Origin: Symsagittifera roscoffensis
Taxonomy: Eukaryota > Xenacoelomorpha > Acoela > Convolutidae
Reading direction: 5' to 3'
Assembly: GCF_963678635.1 (NCBI RefSeq)
Contig: NC_087063.1
Coordinates: 11,444,368-11,508,367, forward strand
DNA: 64,000 nt
In this document: positions 29,005 to 40,439 of the stretch, piece by piece
Layout: each line of letters begins with the position of its first letter
How positions within the stretch are numbered: position 1 is the first letter of the stretch
Made by a program: the position numbers and the translations under genes
Notes under the pieces: model-generated
The model's database searches: none
What the model was told of the DNA's origin: nothing
What the model saw: only the letters and a program-made list of their open reading frames with translations

Positions 29005-31853
29005 CTACAATCAAAGTTATGCCTTATCAACGCACAAAGTCTCTTGAGCATAAATCAGCGTCTGAAGTTAATCAATTTTCTTTCTTTACATTCTCCTGAT
29101 ATCGTGTTCATTACTGAAACATGGCTTAAACCAGAAGTTACTGATCCCGAAATTTTTCCTATGAATTCTCCCTATTCGGTTATTGCTCGAAAAGACCGCA
29201 CTTCTGGAGAACACGGAGGTGTTCTCATTGCTACAAAAAGGAGTTTTGCTCTAAATTATTCAACTCTATCATACGATGCAGATTACTGCATCGGACTTTC
29301 AATATATTCGGGTGCAGTTAATCATATTTTCCTCCTTATTTACAACCCCCCCCCGCTTCGTCGCAGTTTCGGATACCTGCCAAAATGCTTACTGATTCAA
29401 TACGTTATTTTAACTCCAAATTGATTAATGGTTCTAGTTCGTACACAATCTTAGGTGACCTAAATCTGCCTGATATCTGTTGGGCATCTTCTGATGATGG
29501 CTGTGATTACTCGAAACTGTTCCTAGAGGTTATTGAGGATCATAGCTTAATGCCCCTTATATATGAACCCACACATCGCTCAGGCAACACTCTTGATATC
29601 ATTTTAACTTCGCACACAGAATTGTTCACTGCATTTGTAAATGAAGTGCTTTACTCAGACCATTTTCCTTTATTTGCTTTTTTTACCATTCCTGAAGCAG
29701 CGCCTACTGTGAGTGGGAATTTTATGAAAACCTCTCTATCTAAATCATCTTTTTCTCATTCGATCTTCAATACTAACATCAGCCCTTGCTTTACCAAACT
29801 CATTGTGGAACAAAACTCATGTTATTCCATATCCACCACTAATGATTATGTAGATAGCTGGTACGCTCACATCAATCATGCAATTCTTTCATCATGCGCA
29901 CAGAAAACTAAAAGACGCCAGCAACTTCCCTATTATTATTCGTCGCATACAGTTCATTTACTGAATAAGCATCATTCCATATCTAAACGGACAGCCAACA
30001 CAAATCATTTAGCTTCGATCCAACAAGACCTTAACAATTCAATCGAATTGGATAAAACTTGTCTCCTTGAATCTTTAAGACCACATTCTACCCGTGATTG
30101 CTTTAAATACCTTCGATCTTTTACCAGAAGGAAACTACCAAACCAAATGCACTGGATGAATAGAAAAGCATCCACTTCTATTGAAATAGCCATTCTTTTG
30201 AACGATTACTTCTGTTCAGTGTTTCTAGAAAAGCATGAAATTCAAATCTTACAACCCGAAAAACCCACCATTTTTCTATCCGATCTCCATGTCAACCTTA
30301 AAAAGGTCGAGAAAGCTCTCAAATTTGCTAAAACTTCTTTTATTACCAACGACCGCCTCCCAACCTTTATTCTTAACTACTGCAGTGAATTAATATCTCC
30401 TCTAGTCGTGCAGCTCTTTGTCAAGGTTTTGGAAACTAAAACGTGGCCAGAACTTTGGAAATGTGCGTTTATTACGCCAGTTCTTAAATCTAGTAATCCC
30501 GAAAATGTTGAAAATTATCGCCCGATTAGCATATTGCCTCAATTATCGATTGTTCTGGAGAGAATGATCTTCGATTTCATTTATCCTAAAATTCGGGCTA
30601 AAGTTACACCTGCTCAACATGGTTTTATGACCAAGCGATCGACTGTTACTCAGCTTCTTGAATACCTAGATCAGATTTATAACGACGTCGAGGCAAAAAG
30701 CGAATGTGTACTTTCTGTGTACTTCGATTTTCGCAAGGCTTTTGATCAAGTTCCTCATCATATACTTATTTTGAAACTTGGTAATTTAGGCTTTGACGTT
30801 AGCTTTCTTGAACTTTTTGCTTCCTATCTCACAAACCGCACGCAAAATGTCTTAATTAACAATGAAGCATCTCCAAAAGGCCATGTAACAAGTGGTGTTC
30901 CGCAAGGAAGTGTACTCGGCCCTTTACTATTTATACTCTTCATTAATGACATGCCAGCTGTCTTGAAAACCTCTAAATGTTTTCTGTTTGCTGATGACAG
31001 CAAACTCTATTCAAAATATGACTTTTCCTTAGTTCAAATAGACATTGATCTATTTATCAATTGGACGCTTGAAAACGAAATGACATTTAATTCTGATAAA
31101 TGCAAAGTTATTTGTTTTAACTCAACTTCCCCCAAATCTACACTTTGCCTTAATGATTACCCAATTCCGTCAGTTTCATCTATCAAAGATCTCGGAGTAA
31201 CGATATCTAGTGATTTAAAGTGGGACATCCACATTAAAACCAAACTGGTTGCAGTTAACAAAGCTTTCCATTTCTTGAAACGTTCAATCCCTTATGGAGT
31301 ATCCATGAGAACCAAATTCAAATATTACCAGCTATGTATTGTGAGTATTTTATTATACGGTAGTCAGGTCTGGTTTCCATCTTTAACATATCGCCGCAAA
31401 CTAGAATTATTTAACAGAAAATGTTTGAAATGGGTAACGGGAGTCAACGACTATACAGAACAACTTAGAAAAACGAATTCCTTGCCAATTTCCTTCACTA
31501 TAGCTTTACATGATATGTGTTTTCTTAATCGAGTCCTGACTGATCAATTTGATTTCAACCTTTACAGATACATAAATTTTACCTTTGCAGCCAAAGACCT
31601 TCGCAATAGCTCACGCCCTAAGCTTTCAACAACCCAGAATTGTCGACTCTTCTTTACAGAGCAATTTTTCTTCTATCGCGTCTGTCGGTATGCCAACATG
31701 ATTTCAGCAAACAACATAGCCGACATTTTCTCATCGCCTGAAATTTTCAAAGCAAAATTGAAAATCTATCTAAAAAATAGAATTGATATGTTCAACTTAA
31801 ACAACTCTTGTTCAATGCTACTTTGTTGCCATTGCATAAATTGCCGTTCGTGA
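29005..31853 (+). pseudogene. LINE ORF2: APE endonuclease and reverse transcriptase, one frameshift
   Basis: Endonuclease sequence starts straight after the ORF1 stop (LINAQSLL, then IVFITETWLKP, then GGVLIATK) and has no in-frame ATG until 29161, inside the domain. The frame breaks at a run of nine C (29346-29354). Sequence resumes in another frame with GDLNLPDICW and SDHFPL of the same endonuclease. The RT follows (about 30450-31250), with PVLKSSNPENVENYRPIS, FDFRKAFDQVPH, GVPQGSVLGPLLFILFIND and the catalytic FADD. A C-terminal region follows with no RNase H. A one-base insertion or two-base loss in the C run would explain the break; homopolymer sequencing error is an alternative. Confidence 0.8.
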
Positions 31854-31923
31854 TGTCTTGTGTACATAATCATACCATTTCTTTTGTTTGATGCCTTTAT
31901 ATTTTAAAGGGAATAAATTCTTT

Positions 31924-31950
31924 TAGTAGTAGTAGTAGTAGTAGTAGTAG
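31924..31950 (+). repeat. (TAG)9 microsatellite tail of the LINE
   Basis: Nine TAG units follow the LINE polyadenylation signal and precede the downstream target duplication. Microsatellite 3' tails are common in several LINE clades. Confidence 0.85.
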
Positions 31951-31952
31951 TA

Positions 31953-32250
31953 ATTGGGTACTGTGAGATAACCTTCAAGAGCTGCAAATCTTGCGTCCAA
32001 ATGCGAATGCTCAATTTTCTGAACTCAAAGTTTCCGAGATGGTGTAAAACCTTAGATGTAATTTTAAAATTTTTGAAGAACCTAGAGACAAGAAACTTCC
32101 CAAAGTTTCATGGGGTTTTTTGAAAATTTTAAAGAAAAAGTTGATTATAAAAAACTTTACAAAACTTGAAATTTCCAACACTGTAATTGGGTACTGTCAG
32201 AGTACACTCAAGCGATGCAGATCTTCTTTCCAATAAAGGCTGTTTTTATG
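31953..32250 (+). repeat. 165-bp repeat family, two units right of the LINE
   Basis: AATTGGGTACTGT cores at 31953 and about 32190 continue the array broken by the LINE. Confidence 0.55.
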
Positions 32251-33814
32251 AAATTTTGCGATATGAAATTGTGTGCGTGTGTGTTTTGAAGAGGATGGGG
32301 CTTCAAAAACGTTAAAACGTTGTATTAGTTTTCAAGCCTTTTTTTTATTCATTTTTAGTCTCGGGTTGATAAGTTTCGGCCTTTTTTATATCGGCTTTTT
32401 GTCCTTATATTTCGTCGGTTGATGAGCGAAAAAAAACTTTTTGTGTGCTTGTGCCTATTGAGGGGAATGAGGGGGGGGGGGGGGGGTGGGGAGTTGGGAG
32501 TTTCTCAGATTTTTTCGACATGGTTACAGCTTGGTAAGTTTTCGTCTGATTCTATTTTCACCTTCTATTGTATCGCAAGTTGTGCGAAGCTCGGCTTTGC
32601 CTCTGTATAAATTTTGGTTTTTTACTGTTCTTTTTACTTTACGTACACGAAGCGAAGATTTGCTTCGTCTCTGTGCATAATATCTCTCGAACCAAAACCG
32701 GTAGGTAAATTTTTTTGTTGCTATTTTACCATTAAAATGTCTTGACGTGATTTTTTTTTCAAAACTATAACTTTCTTCGTTTTGATAGAGCTAGTTTTTC
32801 TAGTCATGTTTGAATCCGCGTCGCCTCTGTTTATAATATTTCTCGATCGAAAATCAATCTTCAGGCTTTAAAGTTCTCAAGAAGGAAAAAATCAGGGATG
32901 TAACTCATTGAGTTATTCGGCGAAAAATTAGTCTTGGTCGCTTTAGTCGAATCATTTTTGGGCGGCTAGATTTTTAACCCTGGATGTCAAATTATGCCCA
33001 AACACCGTTTCAGGCGCGTGTAAGTATCATTGGAGCGTGTAATTGTAATTGACTTTCCAAAATTGTAGTGGAAGTTGAACGCATCTAGTGGAATCTGGTA
33101 AAACTAAGTTTGCGTCTAGGTTTTCAATTGAACTTAAGAGAAACGCGAGGCTTAAATTAAAACTTTTCAGACTAAAACTTTAGCAGCTAGCAGAAAAAAT
33201 CAGCAACATTACAACAATGAATTTTATATCAACCAGGGTAATTGTTCCGACTTTCGATACGAAAGTAACGGAATATTTGTGCTCGGGGTGGGTTTTTTTT
33301 TCTTCAGACAAATTTCGACTTTTTAACTAGCCATTTTTGACGGAATTTTTTTATATCATTCGAAAGCTATTGTTGTCCTGAGCTTAAACTTGAAAAGATA
33401 TTTCACCTGTGACCATTTTTCGCAAAGTTATGGGGTTTAAAGATTGCCATTTTGGCCAATTTGAACAATTAACGCGCGATATATTTCGCGCTATTAACGC
33501 GTAAGCGGAGATTTAATCCGCCTTAGAAATCGTTCCAAATTGGTTCAAGAAAACTTATATGCCATAATTGATATAATAATAGGAGCGAAATCTATCTTTT
33601 TGTACTTTATATGGCGTGTGGGGGGATGATTTTCATTTAAAAAATTTCAAATTTTAGAAAAAAAATTTCATTTTATTTTGTTTAACTTTTTTTGTTAGTA
33701 CTGCTTATGAAACCTCAAACGGTAGTCGGAACATTCAGGGCTTCGCCCTGATACGAGCAGTCTTGGTTCATTTTTGCAATAATCGAGGAGGGTAGATGAG
33801 ATTCAATTCATTAG
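32251..33814. other. AT-rich intergenic stretch, no gene seen
   Basis: It contains a G16 run (32471-32486), a segment at 32385-32470 related to 62357-62550, and several short GCCTCTG-containing pieces. Sequences TTGTTCCGACT (33243) and AGTCGGAACA (33724) form a loose inverted pair and may bound an old element. No ORF here is convincing. Confidence 0.4.
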
Positions 33815-34122
33815 ACACAACAAATGTATCAACTATTTTAAAAACAAATCAAGACAAGGAAGCGCGGTCTGTATTTAGACAACCGCGTATTCATACTCGT
33901 CATGAGCAGGCAAATGCAATATTAATCAATCAGAATCGAGATGAGATGGCAAATTTTCAAAATGAATAATTATCAATTATGAATTTGTTTCAGTATCTCG
34001 ATTCTGATAGTTTAATAAAGTATTTGTTGCTCACTGACGATAATGAATACGCGGTTGTCTAAATACAGACCGCGCTTCCTTGTCTTGATTTGTTTTTAAA
34101 ATAGTTGATACATTTGTTGTGT
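33815..34122. mobile_element. Hairpin MITE-like element, 308 bp
   Basis: Two 80-bp arms (33815-33894 and 34043-34122) are near-perfect inverted repeats starting ACACAACAAATG. Further inverted matches lie inside (for example TCAGAATCGAGAT at 33931 and its complement at 33993), so the whole piece can fold on itself. No clear target duplication is seen. It ends 113 bases before the PCGF start codon. Confidence 0.7.
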
Positions 34123-34235
34123 GTTGACAGTCGGACCGTTGTGCTCTAATGACTTAGAACTCCAGATAATTGACTTTCTTTTATCTTAATTGGTTTAAGG
34201 ATGAAGCTATTGGTGTGAGAGCTCTTTTCTTTCAG

Positions 34236-34873
34236 ATGGAAGCTGAAGACTCTGATGTTCTTACTCTAAAGTTGAAAGATTTGAACTCCGTTCTAACATG
34301 CAGACTCTGCAATGGATATATAATTGAGGCAACAACAATTACAGAATGTCTTCATACGTTTTGCCGGTCTTGTATTTTGAACTATATTGACGAAGATTAT
34401 CGAGGCGGAACGAGTAATGTCAATGCCGGGCCCGACAAAGGGGTTCGGTGTCCGACATGCGATACTGTCATTCACGAAAGCCAGCCGAAACAGCATATCG
34501 CCACCGACTCAACAGTGGATGAAATAGTAATGAAAGTAGTTCCCGGTTTAAGAGACAGTAAGTATATTGAGCTTTTTTGTTGAAAAACATGAGGCTTTTC
34601 CCATGATAGCCCCTTAGCCTGCTAAAAGTTTTTACCCCATGATTATGCTTTGTTAGGGGGGGGGGATTAGACGACAGTACATTGAGCAGTCGTGGTCAAG
34701 TGGGTTAGGCACATCTCTCTTAACACGAGGGTCATGCGTTCGAATCCCGCTTCGGTCACGGCTGGAGGGGTCCCAGTGTCATCCGCCTCCTCAAGGTGGG
34801 ACCGGCTGCGGCAAAATGGATGACATCTCCCCCTCCCCCACAGTTGGTCCTGCACTGAGCAGGCCGGGGGCTA

Positions 34874-34918
<45 letters not shown>

Positions 34919-36290
34919 GACAGTACATTAACCCGACGAGACATTGAGAAAAAATTGTTGAAATGATTAATGTTTGACTCATATAGAACTTATTTTTTCT
35001 AAAATCCTATCAAAGCTTGCATATTTAGTTCATAATTTCTGATAATTTCAATTTTATGGAATTGAACCCATTTTGAAGAATTGAATGTCTTCTTCACGTC
35101 CGTCCCGTTAAATTTTTGTCGTCATCATTTTTGTTGTTCATGAAATCAATTGGCATTTTAAGGAGAGCTACAAAGAGAGGAAGAGTTTTACAGAAGAAAG
35201 AACTTGAAATGGCCGAAAGCAGATATGATCGCTGCACAGAAAGAAGCCGAAGCCAAAAAGCGTAAGCTAGAATCAGGTGTCTCCAATCTTTCTAATGGAT
35301 TGAGAAATGGCACAGTTAATGGAACCTCACCATCGGATGCTAAAGATGATGGAAACTCGACAGTGGATGAACTAGAAGAGGATCCTGAAGACGAAAGTGG
35401 TGCTCACAAAAACTACCACAGAGATGATATGCAGATTAGGTTTATTCTAGAGCCAGCTGTGGACGAAAAAGTTTTCGGGCCACTACCTCACAAATATGTC
35501 CTCTGCTCTGAACACACACCCGTGTCGGCTATCAAAAAAGTCGTATGCAAGCAATTGGGATTGACAAGTCCAAGTCAGGTGAGCATCTTTTCGATTAGTT
35601 AAGAGCATCTTTTTGATTAGCTATTGTTTTTATTGAGACAAAAAAAGATAATAAAAAAAGGTCAACATAATTATGGATCCCAGTCCTGTAAATTTTGACG
35701 TTGATCGATTGCTTTTAAGTGACGCCTAATCAGAGTTATTTTTGACAGAAATTTGATGTGTTTCTAATAGAACAAAAATTACTGATTGGAGTCTTAGAGG
35801 TTCGGCTCCAAGGTTGTTGTTGTATCTTTTCTCGGGATTATACTGGGCGTCTATGAGCAAAGATGTTCATTCTATTTATTGGATATTTTGGCTTACATTT
35901 CACTTCTCAAAGATATTATCTTGATGAAATACGATGCTGGATTACAAAAATAGCAAAAAAATTTGATGTGTTAATTGTCTTAGGTTTATTTTAGGTGGAC
36001 TTGACATGCAGTGGCTCGAAACTAGGCAGAGATCATTCCATGAAGTTTGTTTTTATCACTCGTTGGAGGGGAAGGGTACGTTTTTTCAAAATACTATACT
36101 CTAATTGTTTCGAAGGCTATTGATTTTCGCACGCTGTCGCTGTATATCTACTGTCAGGGCAATATTGCGCGTAGATTTACTGGACAACTATTTTTTATCA
36201 GTAAATTGAATTGAAATAAATCTAGTGTTTTTTTTGTTTCAGAAGGAGCACTTGCTAATCAATTACCGATCGACAGCTAATTTGTTATAA
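34236..36290 (+). CDS. Polycomb-group RING finger protein, PCGF3/5-like
   Basis: Four exons (34236-34557, 35163-35578, 35995-36075, 36243-36290) with GT-AG introns and consistent phases give 288 residues. The N-terminal C3HC4 RING has CRLCNGYIIEATTITECLH, FCRSC and CPTC, then VPGLRD. The C-terminal RAWUL ubiquitin-like domain spans exons 2-4 and ends KEHLLINYRS. PCGF proteins pair with RING1-type E3 ligases in PRC1 complexes that monoubiquitinate histone H2A in the nucleus. An oddity is an insertion of about 17 residues between the second and third RING metal ligands (YRGGTSNVNAGPDKGVR), longer than usual. The ATG directly follows TTTCAG, so the 5' end is either cis-spliced to an upstream leader exon or trans-spliced. 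The assignment to 3/5 rather than other PCGFs is tentative. Confidence 0.85.
34684..34916 (+). mobile_element. tRNA-derived SINE in PCGF intron 1
   Basis: The 5' part looks like a tRNA, with an A-box-like TGGTCAAGTGG and B-box GCGTTCGAATCCCG. An unrelated body of about 110 bp and a run of about 42 A follow. A perfect 13-bp duplication ACGACAGTACATT flanks it (34671-34683 and 34917-34929). The intact duplication and long A tail imply a recent insertion made by LINE machinery that uses poly(A). Confidence 0.9.
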
Positions 36291-36384
36291 CTTATTTTGT
36301 TTTGTGCAGTTTCTATTTATGTCCAAAATTTGGAAAAGTTTCGAAAATATTTGTTGTTTTCTGAAAGTAGTTTATTGAACTAGA

Positions 36385-36465
36385 AATAAACGCTTTTGAC
36401 GTTTAAGTTGTTTTGGCAATACGGATAAATCGATTTTCTTATTACACAAATTTTGTAAATTTCAG
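36385..36465 (+). promoter_or_regulatory. Intercistronic poly(A) signal and 3' splice acceptor
   Basis: AATAAA (36385-36390) lies 95 bases after the PCGF stop. TTTTGTAAATTTCAG ends at 36465, 37 bases before the TMEM254 ATG. No donor for this acceptor lies between the two genes. This arrangement is typical of operons resolved by spliced-leader trans-splicing, though an upstream untranslated exon is not excluded. Confidence 0.45.
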
Positions 36466-36502
36466 AGATAATGTAGCGGTTTGAGTTGATAAAAGTTCAA
36501 AT

Positions 36503-37230
36503 ATGAACCGTTTCCATGTCTACCCTCAACCATGGGTTCAGTTTTTGGTGCTTGCGGGTATGATGAATATCACTTTCCTAGCCTCACTCCCCAATGCAAG
36601 AGCCATTCACCCTACCGTTCAGATGGTGCTTCCGCAGACACTGTATGATGGTATAGATTACCTTCTGAAGTACCATCAGCAAATGGTCATTAGGTCGGTC
36701 AAATCATTTTTTTCCATGAGTTTAATTTAAACAATCAGTGCTATCTAGTTTTCCCAAAAACTGGATTCCGTAACAAACTTGAGCTCATTCTTTTGTTTTT
36801 GTAACATACAGCAGTTGATAATTCAATTATCGTCAAAAACTGCTGAAAATATTGTTCGAAAATAGCACGCAGCAGATAAACAGATGATTTGAATAATAGT
36901 TTTGATGTTTTTCCTGAAAGAAAAAAGAATTCGCGATTTAATTAAGCGAGGTTTTCAAATTTCTTTATGCGTTTTAATTAAACACATGGATTCATCTTTG
37001 TAGACTTTTTATGTTGACAAAACTGTTGTTGTTTCAGAATCGCTGTCTACTCTTGGTTTCTACACGTGTCAGAGGCGATAGCTAGCTTCTTCGTGGCAAA
37101 GTGCAAAAACATACATCCAGAGTATATCTCCAAGTGGTTCTTGTCTGTGTTTTTATTCGGAATATTCTCATTCTACCATCTGTTGACTTACCATCCAGAG
37201 AAGTTGAAGAAGAAGAGCAAAAAGGAGTGA
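36503..37230 (+). CDS. TMEM254: TMEM254-family membrane protein
   Basis: Two exons (36503-36693 and 37038-37230) join within an Arg codon and give 127 residues. Three hydrophobic segments are visible (about 11-31, 65-84, 95-114), with a Lys-rich C-terminus (KLKKKSKKE) that may be an ER-retention-like tail. The middle segment with SWFLHVSEAIASFFVAK matches the DUF4499/TMEM254 pattern of a Trp, then HVxE within a membrane helix. The molecular function of the family is not known. The gene starts only 213 bases after the PCGF stop codon, on the same strand, and may share its transcript. An AATAAA follows at 37381. The first-exon donor is a weak GTCGGT. Confidence 0.75.
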
Positions 37231-37380
37231 ACAAATTGAAGTAATGTTTGGACATGTCAACCTAATACCCGATAGCAAGAAATGAAGTTCTCTTAGGCGA
37301 CAGCGGCTATGAAATTATCCACAATGCAGTGTTGGTATCTAGTTCTGAGCCAGACCCTGAAGTTGTTCCATATTGATATC

Positions 37381-37386
37381 AATAAA
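37381..37386 (+). terminator. Poly(A) signal of the TMEM254 gene
   Basis: AATAAA lies 150 bases after the stop codon, in an AT-rich 3' region. Confidence 0.6.
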
Positions 37387-38717
37387 AACGTTTAAAAACT
37401 GTAATTTATGTCGGTTCTCAGAGTCGTTTCAACCATTTTGAATTCTTCATATTCAAAATTGTGCAGTAAAAAAGTCACTCTGTTTAATTTAGAATTTGCT
37501 TCATTCTCCTCTTTTCATTCCATTTTAATTTTAACAATTTAATAAACCAGTAGCAAATAGAATTTTCAATTATACTTCCGTTTTTGCTGAACAGTTAATT
37601 GTTATATAGTAAATGCCAAATTTGGGGCAATAAAGGTTAGCTCGGGCATTTGAAATTGTCACGGAATAATGATTTTCATTTTTAAAAGGTTTTTAATGCC
37701 CTTATCACAATTTAAATGACTCGAGTGAAAAGTTCGTTTCCAATGTCAAAATTAATTGTTGATCGAAAAATATCACCAACCATTTGGCGTTTAGAAGCCG
37801 AAATTTCCTGGTTTGTTTGGCGTCGCGTTGAATGTATGTCTTTAATATGGTGCTGATGCAGATAATCACGATCAAATGAGGTACAAGTGTGATAGAGGGT
37901 TAATATTAAACTAACAGGTTCACTAATTTAAGAAGCAGGATCTCGAAGCTTTGCCAATTGTTGCTTCGGCGATGTCAATTACAGCTTTGAATAAGATAGC
38001 TCAGATGAGGAAGCCTAATTATAATTGAGAAAAAATATTGGAACCACCAAGCGGCGTCGTTTTATTTACTTAACTTCTGTTTCTTCTAAGAATTTGTGAT
38101 GTGGGACCCCTCTCTGTGAGGATTGGTTTTTTCAGGGACCCCTCTATCACCCTCATTTTGACCACCAGGCAATAAACTATGCATTTATACAGCACTGCAG
38201 GCAACATATTTTTCCTGAGTTTTGGCGGGCTATGGAGGAATCTAATTTTAATATATAGTGTAATTACGCTTGCAATTAGCTATTTATCACTTCCAAAGGT
38301 GCAGTGGTACTTCCCGCGGTATAATCACTTCTCTGACATGCTCAATTAGCTGAAAATTCAAATAAAACTACTGGCCACTAATAACTACTGGTTAATGCTA
38401 TTCTAGAGTTCTAACCATTGTAGTATTGTAGATTTTTGATGTTTTGTTTAATGATTTTTGGCTTCATCAGCGTCGGTTTAGTTTCCGAACTAATTAGTTT
38501 AGGTTATTTATGTTTAGTTTTTTATGTTAATTTTATTTTTCGACAAACTATGCATACCCATTTGCAAACACTACATGTATAGTACTCTTAGATTCTATGT
38601 GGGTGGTGCATGCAATCTTTTTCCTTTGAATTTTGGCCGATATTTTAATTATCGGCTTGTTGAATTTAATTATCGGCTTGTTTATCAAATTTTTATAATC
38701 AGTTCGTTTATCCGCAC
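37387..38717. other. Intergenic, no gene seen
   Basis: The sequence is AT-rich and unique-looking. A short direct repeat AATTATCGGCTTGTT occurs at about 38648 and 38669. ORFs here overlap on both strands without coding features. Confidence 0.4.
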
Positions 38718-38798
38718 ATACGGCATAGAGGTGTCCGCGCATGACTGCAAAGACAAAGGTCCGTAGTTTGAATCAGGCCAGCAACTGTTTTTTTTCAT
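38718..38798 (+). mobile_element. tRNA-like SINE fragment of the poly-T family
   Basis: GGCATAGAGGTGTCCGCGCATG is followed by a B-box-like GTAGTTTGAATC and a T8 run. It matches the layout of copies at 59181 and 61901 and is probably RNA polymerase III derived, with T(n) as terminator. Confidence 0.5.
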
Positions 38799-39321
38799 AA
38801 GTGGAAAATTTTCCGCGTGTCAAAATCTGTAATCCTGCAAAAAATAAACAGAAAACGAAAAACTCAGCAGTTGCTACAGCACTGAATTTTTTCTATGCAT
38901 TAAGAACTCTTCGCCCATATATTTCCTTTTGTTTCGGTTTATGTGCAAGTAATTGCGTGCTGATCATTTTTGCTCATTTTTTCATTTTATTTTTGAAAGC
39001 TTTTTGAAGCAAACCAATAAATAGAGCCTTTTCTTAAAGTATATATGCCAGTAGCACGACGAAGAAAAAAATTCCGAATTTTCTTTTCAACAGTTGTTTT
39101 ATTGGCCTTGTTTGAGTTTGTCAGGTGAGCTTTTAGGGTTAGATAATTGCTAGATAGTAATATCGTAAGATTTCGAAAATACTTGAAAAATATGAAATAT
39201 ACCATCTTCTCTTGCGTTAAATTTTGTACGCTGTAATTCTGGCACATGCTCACATGTTTTTGAATCTCTAGTGGTGCGACGCTCCGGTTCGCCTCTGCGT
39301 GTAAAATTGACGCTGTAGATA

Positions 39322-39774
39322 ATGCGTTGTTTGTCAACAATCAAATTGAGCCTTATAATGGCATATGGATTAAAGTTTTGAATCCTGGTTTTGCAAAACA
39401 ATTTAAACTAATTTATTCCGGCAAGTTTGTGAGCAGTTTTTTTTTGTATCGTCTCTCCATTTTGTGTAAAATGCATTTTAGTTTTGTCCGTTTTGACAAG
39501 ATGATTGCGTTCGCAGAGACGCTTAGTTTGGAAAAGTGATTTCGTCATATAACACAAGCGTGTGCTAGTGTTATTATCTTGGCGAAACGGACAAAACTTG
39601 AAAAAATAAAATGCATTTTACACGAATTGGAGAGACAATACACAACTTGGAAAAAAACTTGCTCAGAAGTTTGTCGGAAATAAATTGGTTTAAATTGTTT
39701 GTTTTACAAAACCAGGATTCAAAACATAAATCCATATATAGGCATTATTGGGCTCAGCTTGATTGATGACGCAG
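39322..39774. mobile_element. Inverted-repeat (foldback/MITE-like) element, about 450 bp
   Basis: The left arm (about 39322-39510) and right arm (about 39578-39774) are imperfect inverted repeats beginning AATGCGTTG/GTCATCAATC and including TTTTGAATCCTGGTTTTG on both sides. There is no transposase and no clear target duplication. Confidence 0.6.
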
Positions 39775-40439
39775 TTGAATATTTGAAGAGATAAAGATAA
39801 TGATTTTCAATTATTCACTAAGATTGGAGGGTTAAAGTCCAAAGAGTTTTTTTGGACATAAGTGTGTCGCAAGTTTACTTAATTAATCAAATTTTCAAGA
39901 AATAGAGATTTTTTTGCTTTTCAATCACACAGGTTGTTTTGCTTATCAATCACACTCAAAGAAAGGAAATCTGTAAGGATTGTACTTGAAATTATATCAC
40001 ACAGCAATTTGACAAATAAATTGATAAGTCTTGAGATCCTGTGGTTATAAGGTTGAGTGACTACTCTAGTTTTTTGAGCACCTAGCTCAAGGACAAAATG
40101 CGTTTTTTACGCTGAAAATTGAAGTAATGAAAAAAATTTACAATTCTAAAAAAACAGAATTTTCCTTAAAAGTATTTTCAAAAATTTAGTCGTAGGTGTA
40201 GGAAGAGCTCAAAACACCGAGCTTGAAAAAAATTCGGTTTTCAAAAGATGCCCCGAGAAAGTTTTTGCGTAGGCCATTGGATCAGATATCTATTATATAT
40301 TTAAATGCGTGTTTCACTATCACGCCATGTTTAAGCTTTTTCGACGTATTATTTTTGCATGTTTAATGTTTAAGCTCTATCGTATTTTGCAATGGTTAAG
40401 ATTTCTTTTTCGATTTTCCTGTGTTATTTCACCAAGTTT

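Larger units (their letters stand above)
28175..31951 (+). mobile_element. Non-LTR retrotransposon (LINE), near full length
   Basis: The two ORFs are of the PHD-ORF1 plus endonuclease-RT type seen in CR1/L2/Jockey-group elements. An AATAAA (31912-31917) and a (TAG)9 tail follow. A 6-base duplication GTAATT flanks it (28169-28174 and 31950-31955). The insertion splits a unit of the 165-bp repeat at CTGTAATT/GGGT, which confirms both ends. Confidence 0.8.

Noticed and set aside
31924-31950. CRISPR-like or other short repeat array
   Set aside because: It is a simple TAG microsatellite at a LINE 3' end; no CRISPR array is expected or seen in this animal DNA.
34684-34760. A functional tRNA gene
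   Set aside because: The tRNA-like part runs directly into a SINE body and A tail between target duplications, and its stems are imperfect.
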